Source: Treponema sp. (lineage in GTDB: Bacteria > Spirochaetota > Spirochaetia > Treponematales > Breznakiellaceae). Taken from it: DNA of 14,335 nucleotides. The stretch is taken from assembly GCA_020216655.1 (NCBI GenBank), contig JAIWNU010000144.1, positions 1-14,335 on the forward strand, given 5' to 3'. The translations under genes were made by a program, and so were the position numbers. Of this stretch, positions 7,985 to 13,505 are shown piece by piece. Numbering within the stretch: the first letter of the stretch is position 1; every line of letters begins with the position of its first letter. The notes beneath the pieces are model-generated. The model was not told the DNA's origin. It made no database searches and saw nothing but the letters and a program-made list of their open reading frames with translations.

Positions 7985-9057
7985 AATTTTTCTCCGTAAT
8001 ATACGCCGGCCCATTCCCAGCGTCCGTGAATCTCCGGATCTGCGGGAAAGTAGATTTTTCTAAAATATAAATACCAAGTTGTAATACGTTGGGTCCATCC
8101 CCATGTTTTAAGATATGCTTCGTTTGCGTTCGAACTAGCATCTACGGTATCGGCATATCGTATGCGGTTGCCTGCCATGAAATCCGAAAGGTTAAACTCA
8201 TCCATACCGACCGGCTGATTCGCATCTTGGCCCCAGGAGACTGCAAAAAAATTAACCTTGGCACGGAGTCGCCGCAATTCACGGCTGCTGCCTGCATCGA
8301 GGGCTTTTTTTACCGCAGCGACAAGACTGTCCAGGGATTCAAAGGTCCAATCCTTCGGAGAGTTATAATAGTCTACCAATTTCATTGCATATCCAAGGGC
8401 ATCAGGAAAACCAGGAATAGAGGCGCTGTAATAAGGTAGAAATTTTGAATAGGTCTGGATAGCCATATCCCATTCCCCGGTCTTTTCATAGGCCTGACCG
8501 AGCATAAAATGGGCATTACCCAGGTCTATTTTCTCAGGAAAGCGGGCAATAAGTTCCTTATAATAGCGGATCTGATGTTCCGGTTTTTTTTCTAATTGGA
8601 TAAGCTGTTTCAGACATTGATAATGAATGGATTCACCCTTTACAAGCAAGTCCGGATAGCGGGTTACTATTCGGTTAAAATAAATGGCCGCCACAGGCCC
8701 CGCATCCTGTTTGAGATAAGCATAGGCTACCATTAGAAGCAGGTATGCGTTATAGGGGTCCTGCGGATGGGCCGTAATCCAGTCTGTTAAAAAGTTTGTT
8801 AGCTTTGCATATTCCTGCTGGCTTAAGAGTTCGTTGGCAATTTCTCTGACTATGGAAAATTGTTCTTCTCCAGGCTGTTTTTCTCGATTAAGCAGCCGGA
8901 ACAGTTCCTTAAGGGTTGCCTTTTTTTCTTTGCTGCCCGTTATATAATAGGAATCGTAGGTCCTTAACGCCCCTATTGGCAAAAATGAGGTCTCGCATGA
9001 CATAATTAAGAAAATGAAAATGCCCAGACTTATTACCAAAAATTTCTTACGATTCAT
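7981..9057 (-). CDS. TPR-containing lipoprotein
   Basis: 358 residues. MNRKKF and a hydrophobic core are followed by a lipobox ending in Cys21 (FLIMSC), so it should be lipidated and anchored to a membrane. Residues about 65-225 contain TPR-like helical pairs, for example AYLLLMVAYAYLKQDAGPVA and AHFMLGQAYEKTGEWDMAIQ, which usually mediate protein contacts. The C-terminal 130 residues are not TPR and end in an aromatic stretch (WEWAGVYYGEKF). First gene of the operon with the transglycosylase and the LPP20-like protein, which suggests a scaffold or regulator for peptidoglycan remodelling; that is inference. The ATG at 9057 has no strong Shine-Dalgarno (only ACCC precedes it), but it gives a perfect signal sequence. 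The specific family is not recognised. Confidence 0.85.
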   Translation of the reverse strand: MNRKKFLVISLGIFIFLIMSCETSFLPIGALRTYDSYYITGSKEKKATLKELFRLLNREKQPGEEQFSIVREIANELLSQQEYAKLTNFLTDWITAHPQDPYNAYLLLMVAYAYLKQDAGPVAAIYFNRIVTRYPDLLVKGESIHYQCLKQLIQLEKKPEHQIRYYKELIARFPEKIDLGNAHFMLGQAYEKTGEWDMAIQTYSKFLPYYSASIPGFPDALGYAMKLVDYYNSPKDWTFESLDSLVAAVKKALDAGSSRELRRLRAKVNFFAVSWGQDANQPVGMDEFNLSDFMAGNRIRYADTVDASSNANEAYLKTWGWTQRITTWYLYFRKIYFPADPEIHGRWEWAGVYYGEKF

Positions 9058-9082
9058 GGGTTTTTGATACTATCACAGGCAG

Positions 9083-9095
9083 TTCCCATTGGCAA
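9083..9095. promoter_or_regulatory. Possible operator palindrome in the divergent promoter
   Basis: TTCCCATTGGCAA is close to a dyad (pattern TTnCCAnTGGnAA). It overlaps the rightward -35 box and lies just downstream of the predicted leftward start, where a bound repressor could affect both directions. Only symmetry supports it. Confidence 0.25.
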
Positions 9096-9118
9096 GGTTA
9101 AAGCAGAATCATTATAAT
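9089..9118 (+). promoter_or_regulatory. Rightward promoter of the membrane protein and TPR lipoprotein genes
   Basis: TTGGCA (9089-9094, five of six) and TATAAT (9113-9118, six of six) are 18 bases apart. The expected start point is 9124-9127, essentially at the ATG at 9127, so the message would be leaderless or nearly so. Confidence 0.65.
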
Positions 9119-9139
9119 AACATACAATGAATATGAAAC
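9111..9139 (-). promoter_or_regulatory. Leftward promoter candidate of the lipoprotein-transglycosylase operon
   Basis: On the minus strand the bases at 9116-9111 read TATAAT, a perfect -10. A weak -35, GTTTCA (9139-9134), stands 17 bases upstream. Transcription would start near 9104, leaving a leader of about 47 bases. The -10 shares six of its eight symmetric bases with the rightward promoter. Confidence 0.5.
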
Positions 9140-9684
9140 CAATGCAAAACATTGCCAGCCGTTTGTCATTTTTCATCGGCTTCTCTCTTATGATCCTTGG
9201 ATCGGTCCTTTTTATAGCCAGCCTTTCCGGAATTGCAAAGGTTGCAACCATACCGGCAAGCCTTTTTTTACTTATCGGTGTTTTATTTGCCCTTTTTGCA
9301 TTTAAACTGGTTCATCGGTTGCAATATATGTTTCTCGCTGCCTTCTTTATTCAGCTTGGCCTATTTCTTTTGCTGATTATTCTTCATACCATCCCATACC
9401 CCTTTTCAAAAGTATGGCCAGCCATCTCAATATTCGCAGGAACTGCATTAATTCCCGCCGCTCGTTTCCGTTCCAATACGAGCTTAGTCCGTTTTATTGT
9501 TCCAGCCATCGCTTTTGTGGTATTGGGGGTAGTTCTGCTGATATTTTCCCTGGATCTAGTTACCTTTTCTTTTAAAAGATTTATTCTTACCGCCTGGCCG
9601 TTACTCCTTTTGTTTGCTGGTATTTTTTTATTATTGCTCTCCCTGTACCCAAAACAGGATGAAAAGGACAGCCAAGACCAATAA
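9127..9684 (+). CDS. Six-segment integral membrane protein of unknown function
   Basis: 185 residues with six clear hydrophobic segments at about 14-35, 42-60, 67-86, 92-110, 122-141 and 153-174, short loops, and a charged cytoplasmic-looking tail (KQDEKDSQDQ). The last segment contains WPLLLLFAGIFLLL, a pattern common in DUF5668/LiaF-like membrane regions, so it may be a small sensory or structural membrane protein; this is weak evidence. No Shine-Dalgarno precedes the ATG at 9127 or the in-frame ATGs at 9133 and 9142, which fits leaderless translation from the promoter immediately upstream. The stop is three bases before the next ATG, so it is co-transcribed with the TPR lipoprotein. Confidence 0.8.
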   Translation: MNMKPMQNIASRLSFFIGFSLMILGSVLFIASLSGIAKVATIPASLFLLIGVLFALFAFKLVHRLQYMFLAAFFIQLGLFLLLIILHTIPYPFSKVWPAISIFAGTALIPAARFRSNTSLVRFIVPAIAFVVLGVVLLIFSLDLVTFSFKRFILTAWPLLLLFAGIFLLLLSLYPKQDEKDSQDQ

Positions 9685-9687
9685 ATC

Positions 9688-11394
9688 ATGAATTGTTGGA
9701 ATCGTCTGTGGGGCGTATACCAATTTTTTTGGATTCCCATGCTGCTTGGTGTGCTGCTGTCCTGTGCCATCACTAACCGGATTACTGAAACGCCTATTGA
9801 TTGGGGAATAGCATCAGGTGAACCTAAAAAAGCCAGCCTAGCCGACGAAATTCGTGCTTTAATTGAAACGGGTACTCCGCCATCTTTGCTGCGGGCCCTT
9901 GATTTGCTGAGAAATCGGGATGTAGCGGATACTGAGTTAGGCAGGACCCTTTCAGCAATAGCGGTGAGCCTTTTCAAATCCGTGTATCCCGCTCTGGTTG
10001 CAGAAATGCCGCAAACCGATATTCCTGTTTCGAGCCCCTATGCCAAAATTCTCAAGGATGCAGAAAAAGGTATATATACACCAGCGCCATCCAGTTCTCA
10101 GGACTTTTTTGAAATGCTGCTCCCCTTTATTGCACTGCTCAATGAACGGCGAAGCGAACGGCTGGCTGTTGCCAGTCCCGATATAGATCGGGCTATGGCC
10201 CTGAATGGAAAATCTGTGCTGCCCTATTACTTCAAAGGGATCATACTGGAAAGAACTGGTCAGAAAGAACAGGCCTTGGCTTTATATGTGAATGCCTATC
10301 AACTTTCTATAGAATGTTATCCCGCTGGTCTCGCCATAGCTCGAATTTATACATCTACGGGTAAGCAGGATAGTGCGGTTTCGTTGCTGACTGATCTTAT
10401 TTCCAGATACCCCGAAAACTGGAGCATAAAAAGGGAATTAGCGGTTTTATATTACCAAACAGGAAATTGGTCCAGGGCTGAACCGGCCCTCGCGGAACTG
10501 CTGCAAAGGGATCCAAAGGATAGAGAATTACTTCTCATGCGGATAAGTGTTCTTATCGAACAGGGCAAATATATACAGGCCGCCCCCTTACTTGATGCCT
10601 ATGGCTCATTGGATAATACCAACACAACCTATTTGTATTTGCGGGCCCGTCTGCAGGCTGAAGGCTATCGGAACCGTGATGCAGCGCTTACATTCCTTCG
10701 CTCCATTCTACGTATCAATCCTTCCGACCCTCTTGCAAATACCTATATGGCAAAGCTGCTCATTGAATCTGACCGAGAATCGGATCGTCAGGAAGGGGAG
10801 ACTATGCTCGACATGATGCTCAAAGATGCCAATCCCCCTAACAATGTGCTTGAATTAGCCGTATTGGTAACGATGAGACGTCAGAATTGGTCTCAAGCCC
10901 AGATGTACAACAGCAAACTTTTAGAGATCCGTAGATCTGTAACAGACCTGTCTAACGAAGTACTTATTCAGCAGGGGTTAAAAAAGTTCGATCAGGCTCT
11001 CTTATTTGCTAAAGAACTTTACGACAAGGACCTGTTTAATGAACAGAATGCCTATACCTATGCGCTCTCCCTCATTAATGCAGGTAAAAGAGAAGAAGCC
11101 AGGCTAATTATTGATGCAAAATTAAACACGGTAACTCAATCTACCTTAAAAAGTAAATATTTTTATCTAAGAAGCCGCATGAGGACCGATGAAGAGACCG
11201 TATTGAACGATCTCCGTTCAAGTCTTTTTGAAGACCCAAGAAATCTCGATGCGCTTATTGCAATGCTTGAAATTTACCATCGCAGAAAGGATGAACGGCG
11301 GGCTGTTTATTATTTAAAACAAGCGCTTTCTCTGTCTCCTGATAACCCTATACTGCAGCCTTATAAAAAAGAATACGCAAATCAATTAAATTAG
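9688..11394 (+). CDS. TPR-repeat lipoprotein
   Basis: 568 residues. The N-terminus has a short basic segment, a hydrophobic core and a lipobox LLSC with Cys26, so it is predicted to be lipidated. After a linker, TPR-like helix pairs run from about 171 to 385 (YYFKGIILERTGQKEQALAL, then AVLYYQTGNWSRAEPALAEL and others) and again from about 430 to the end (IAMLEIYHRRKDERRAVYYL). Such arrays usually scaffold protein complexes; the partner is unknown. Only three bases separate it from the membrane protein gene, with no visible Shine-Dalgarno, so translation probably depends on coupling. It is not a duplicate of the other TPR lipoprotein in the window: length, lipobox and repeats differ. No GC-rich terminator follows it. 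Confidence 0.87.
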   Translation: MNCWNRLWGVYQFFWIPMLLGVLLSCAITNRITETPIDWGIASGEPKKASLADEIRALIETGTPPSLLRALDLLRNRDVADTELGRTLSAIAVSLFKSVYPALVAEMPQTDIPVSSPYAKILKDAEKGIYTPAPSSSQDFFEMLLPFIALLNERRSERLAVASPDIDRAMALNGKSVLPYYFKGIILERTGQKEQALALYVNAYQLSIECYPAGLAIARIYTSTGKQDSAVSLLTDLISRYPENWSIKRELAVLYYQTGNWSRAEPALAELLQRDPKDRELLLMRISVLIEQGKYIQAAPLLDAYGSLDNTNTTYLYLRARLQAEGYRNRDAALTFLRSILRINPSDPLANTYMAKLLIESDRESDRQEGETMLDMMLKDANPPNNVLELAVLVTMRRQNWSQAQMYNSKLLEIRRSVTDLSNEVLIQQGLKKFDQALLFAKELYDKDLFNEQNAYTYALSLINAGKREEARLIIDAKLNTVTQSTLKSKYFYLRSRMRTDEETVLNDLRSSLFEDPRNLDALIAMLEIYHRRKDERRAVYYLKQALSLSPDNPILQPYKKEYANQLN

Positions 11395-11420
11395 TAATTA
11401 TTCCTAAAATTATTGCTAAA
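11391..11420. repeat. Tandem 12-bp repeats and overlapping palindrome upstream of the oxidative-stress operon
   Basis: ATTATTCCTAAA (11397-11408) is followed immediately by ATTATTGCTAAA (11409-11420), 11 of 12 bases identical. The first copy overlaps an inverted repeat, TTAGTAAT-T-ATTCCTAA (11391-11407, one mismatched pair), with an 8-1-8 layout similar to Fur/PerR-family sites. The block ends inside the predicted rubrerythrin promoter, which suits an operator. The protein that would bind is unknown. Confidence 0.45.
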
Positions 11421-11440
11421 AAGACTTGCAATTATTTAAT
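11413..11440 (+). promoter_or_regulatory. Candidate promoter of the rubrerythrin operon
   Basis: TTGCTA (11413-11418, four of six) and TTTAAT (11435-11440, five of six) are 16 bases apart, giving a leader of about 50 bases. A second possible pair is TTGCAA (11426-11431) with CAGAAT (11449-11454), 17 bases apart. The AT-rich stretch makes the choice uncertain. Confidence 0.4.
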
Positions 11441-11495
11441 TTTGCTATCAGAATACATAGTACCTTCTCATAAAAACAAATACAAGGAGAGTGCT

Positions 11496-12071
11496 ATGGC
11501 AAGCCTAAAAGGAACACGGACGGAAAAAAACCTGCTTACCGCCTTTGCTGGGGAATCGCAGGCAAGAAACCGGTATACCTACTTTGCTAGCAAGGCAAAA
11601 GAAGAGGGATATATACAAATTTCGCTTGTTTTCAGTGAGACTGCGGATCAAGAAAAGGAACACGCAAAGCGGTTGTTTAAATTTCTTGAAGGCGGCGAAG
11701 TTAAAATTGAAGCATCTTTCCCTGCTGGTGTAATCGGAAGTACCGCAGAAAACCTCTTAGAAGCCGCTGGGGGCGAAAACTATGAATGGCAGACCATGTA
11801 TCCTGAATTTGCCAAAGTAGCACGTGAAGAGGGTTTTTCAGCTATTGCTACGGTATTTGAAGCCATTGCAGTGGCCGAAAAACAACATGCAAAACGCTAC
11901 GAAAAGCTCAAGGCAAATATTGATGCAGGCCAGGTATTTAAAAAGGACAAACCGGTAGTTTGGCGCTGCCTAAATTGCGGTTATCTCTATGAAGGAACAG
12001 AGGCTCCTAAAGCTTGTCCTGCCTGTGCACATCCCCAGGCATATTTTGAACTACTTGGTGAAAACTACTAA
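11496..12071 (+). CDS. rbr: Rubrerythrin (NADH/rubredoxin-dependent peroxidase)
   Basis: Cytoplasmic non-haem di-iron protein that reduces hydrogen peroxide in anaerobes. At 191 residues it has the classical rubrerythrin length. Di-iron ligands are visible at E20 (AGES), E53 and H56 (ADQEKEH), E94 and E97 (GENYEW), and E128 and H131 (AEKQH). The C-terminal rubredoxin-like Fe(Cys)4 domain has C158/C161 (CLNC) and C174/C177 (CPAC). The ATG at 11496 is chosen because AAGGAGAG (11484-11491) lies at proper distance and [14 protein letters not shown] is a normal rubrerythrin start; upstream in-frame starts lack this. First gene of a three-gene operon with desulfoferrodoxin and rubredoxin; together they remove superoxide and peroxide without producing oxygen from peroxide. 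Confidence 0.97.
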   Translation: MASLKGTRTEKNLLTAFAGESQARNRYTYFASKAKEEGYIQISLVFSETADQEKEHAKRLFKFLEGGEVKIEASFPAGVIGSTAENLLEAAGGENYEWQTMYPEFAKVAREEGFSAIATVFEAIAVAEKQHAKRYEKLKANIDAGQVFKKDKPVVWRCLNCGYLYEGTEAPKACPACAHPQAYFELLGENY

Positions 12072-12082
12072 AGGAGCACACG

Positions 12083-12457
12083 ATGACCCAGGTTTCTCAA
12101 ATCTACAAGTGTGAGCTATGCGGAAATATCGTAGAAGTAATACATGCCGGCGCAGGTGAATTAGTTTGCTGCGGCCAGCCGATGAAACTTCTTACGGAAA
12201 ATACTACCGATGCGGCCAAAGAAAAGCACGTTCCGGTCATTGAAAAAACCGCTGCAGGCTATAAAGTATCCGTAGGTTCTGTTATGCATCCGATGGAAGA
12301 AAAACACTATATCGAATGGATTGAATTAATTGCCGATGGAGTTTCTCACCGAAAGTTTTTGAAACCCGGTGACACCCCGGTGGCTGAATTTGCGGTATCC
12401 GCAAAAACAGTTTCTGCTCGGGAATATTGCAATTTACACGGCCTTTGGAAGGCTTAA
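12083..12457 (+). CDS. dfx: Desulfoferrodoxin (superoxide reductase)
   Basis: Reduces superoxide to hydrogen peroxide using electrons from rubredoxin. The 124 residues hold two domains. The N-terminal desulforedoxin centre has C10, C13, C29 and C30 (CELC, VCCG), all present. The superoxide reductase centre has H49, H69, H75 and H119 plus C116 (CNLHG), with the active-site E47-K48 pair (EKHVP) also intact. These positions match the classical Desulfovibrio numbering. It starts 11 bases after the rubrerythrin stop; AAGGAG (12071-12076) is its ribosome site and overlaps the last base of that stop. The centre I cysteines are worth noting because, from memory, the Treponema pallidum homologue (neelaredoxin type) lacks them. 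Confidence 0.97.
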   Translation: MTQVSQIYKCELCGNIVEVIHAGAGELVCCGQPMKLLTENTTDAAKEKHVPVIEKTAAGYKVSVGSVMHPMEEKHYIEWIELIADGVSHRKFLKPGDTPVAEFAVSAKTVSAREYCNLHGLWKA

Positions 12458-12471
12458 GGAGGAGTACAGCT

Positions 12472-12633
12472 ATGAAGAAGTATGTATGTGATGTCTGCGG
12501 ATATATTTATGATCCCGCGGAAGGCGATAAGGATGGGGGAATTCAGCCCGGGACTCCCTTTGAATTTCTGCCCGCAGATTGGGTATGCCCCATGTGTGGT
12601 GCATCCAAGGATGACTTTTCGCCAGTAGACTGA
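12472..12633 (+). CDS. Rubredoxin
   Basis: Small Fe(Cys)4 electron carrier. 53 residues, the typical length, with CDVCG (C6, C9) and CPMCG (C39, C42) and the conserved [10 protein letters not shown] loop between. The ATG at 12472 follows AAGGAGGAG (12456-12464), the best ribosome site in the window, and lies 14 bases after the desulfoferrodoxin stop. An upstream in-frame start at 12427 would add 15 residues unlike rubredoxin. As the last gene of the operon it probably supplies electrons to the superoxide reductase and to rubrerythrin. Confidence 0.97.
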   Translation: MKKYVCDVCGYIYDPAEGDKDGGIQPGTPFEFLPADWVCPMCGASKDDFSPVD

Positions 12634-12644
12634 AACATCCTTTA

Positions 12645-12673
12645 TTGACAAATATATTATCTCAATCTAGGCT
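12645..12673 (+). promoter_or_regulatory. Candidate promoter overlapping the operon terminator
   Basis: A perfect TTGACA (12645-12650) has a poor -10, TAGGCT (12668-12673), 17 bases downstream. Transcription would begin at about 12680, inside the left arm of the terminator hairpin, so the new transcript could not form it. This could drive the small gene at 12729. The weak -10 limits confidence. Confidence 0.35.
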
Positions 12674-12675
12674 GG

Positions 12676-12719
12676 AGACTGCGGAATGATCTATGGTTGT
12701 TTCGCAGTCTTTATTTTTA
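12676..12719 (+). terminator. Intrinsic terminator of the oxidative-stress operon
   Basis: AGACTGCGGAA (12676-12686) pairs with TTTCGCAGTCT (12700-12710) with one G-U wobble over a 13-base loop. TTATTTTTA (12711-12719) follows. The T tail runs directly into the AGGAGAG ribosome site of the next gene. Confidence 0.85.
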
Positions 12720-12728
12720 GGAGAGAAT

Positions 12729-13019
12729 ATGCTGTCCCGAGAAGACTTTATTTTTACTATTGGTTATGATGGGCCTGCAGCAATAGTCGACGGGCAGGCT
12801 AAACGAAAATTTGCCTCTTTAAGTACCAAGGAGTTGGCGGAAAAAGGTCTTTTTAGAGCCGCCTATAGCTCAGCCATCTATTCTAAGGATCCTGCAGAAC
12901 TGGATCTCGTGATTGCTGCATACAATGCAGCTGCCCATACTAATTATGACCGTAGCTTTCCCTTTGATAGGCTTTTTGGCGTTTTCCCCGTGGAAGTAAG
13001 CAAGGTCGTTGTACTTTAA
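12729..13019 (+). CDS. Small protein of unknown function
   Basis: 96 residues from the ATG at 12729, preceded by AGGAGAG (12719-12725). An alternative start at 12693 would lie in the terminator loop and lacks a ribosome site. The protein has no signal peptide, membrane segment or cysteine, so it is predicted cytoplasmic. It contains FTIGYDGPAAIVDGQAKRKF (9-28), then two helix-like parts and the ending FDRLFGVFPVEVSKVVVL. The clean coding character and good ribosome site support a real gene. I cannot name a family. It stands alone between the rubredoxin terminator and the yajC promoter. Confidence 0.8.
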   Translation: MLSREDFIFTIGYDGPAAIVDGQAKRKFASLSTKELAEKGLFRAAYSSAIYSKDPAELDLVIAAYNAAAHTNYDRSFPFDRLFGVFPVEVSKVVVL

Positions 13020-13037
13020 TATTGTAGATCTTGTGCC

Positions 13038-13066
13038 TTGACCGAGGCAATTCCCTATGGTATTTT
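13038..13066 (+). promoter_or_regulatory. Extended -10 promoter of yajC-secD
   Basis: TTGACC (13038-13043, five of six) and TATTTT (13061-13066) are 17 bases apart, and a TG at 13058-13059 adds an extended -10. The expected start is about 13073, 26 bases before yajC. A five-base dyad, TGCCT/AGGCA (13034-13038 with 13045-13049), overlaps the -35. Confidence 0.6.
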
Positions 13067-13098
13067 ACGGAGAAGTCTCTCAATAAGGAAGTAATTCT

Positions 13099-13473
13099 AT
13101 GAATACATTTGTTTTCCCGCTCCTGATGGGAGCCCCCGACCAAGCGGCTGGTGCTGGTACCACTGCGTCCCTTATATCAACCTTTGTACCCTTCGGACTG
13201 GTGATTCTTATTTTTTATTTTCTGATCATCCGTCCCCAGAACAAAAGGCAGAAGGAAACTGAAAAAATGCTTGCCTCCCTTAAAAAAGGTGACAAGGTTG
13301 TGACCATCGGCGGTATTCACGGTGTTATTCAATCCGTCAAGGAAGGAACCGTGGTTGTAAAGGTTGATGATTCAACAAAGATCGAATTCAGCAGAAGCGC
13401 TATTGCTTCCGTTGTGGAGAGTGCCAAAGCAGATAAGGCAGCAACAGAAGCGGTTGCAGAAGAAACTAAATAA
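13099..13473 (+). CDS. yajC: Sec translocase accessory protein YajC
   Basis: Inner-membrane subunit that associates with SecD-SecF and assists Sec-dependent export. 124 residues: one membrane segment (about 26-44, FGLVILIFYFLII) followed at once by the family signature RPQNKRQKE (45-53), then LKKGDKVVTIGGIHGVI (61-77) and the conserved beta domain. The C-terminal tail is alanine/glutamate rich. AAGGAAG (13085-13091) lies seven bases before the ATG. secD follows after 32 bases, the usual yajC-secD-secF order. Confidence 0.96.
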   Translation: MNTFVFPLLMGAPDQAAGAGTTASLISTFVPFGLVILIFYFLIIRPQNKRQKETEKMLASLKKGDKVVTIGGIHGVIQSVKEGTVVVKVDDSTKIEFSRSAIASVVESAKADKAATEAVAEETK

Positions 13474-13505
13474 TATTAACTCTAACAGAACATTGGAGCA
13501 ACGGC

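Noticed and set aside
7981..11394. The two TPR lipoproteins as a duplicated pair
   Set aside because: Lengths, lipoboxes and repeat sequences differ and no shared stretch is seen; TPR similarity alone is not duplication.
11391..11407. A definite PerR box
   Set aside because: Only about nine of fourteen consensus positions fit; reported only as an unassigned operator candidate.
13034..13049. TGCCT/AGGCA dyad as a terminator for the small gene
   Set aside because: The stem is only five pairs and no T run follows; it overlaps the yajC -35 box.
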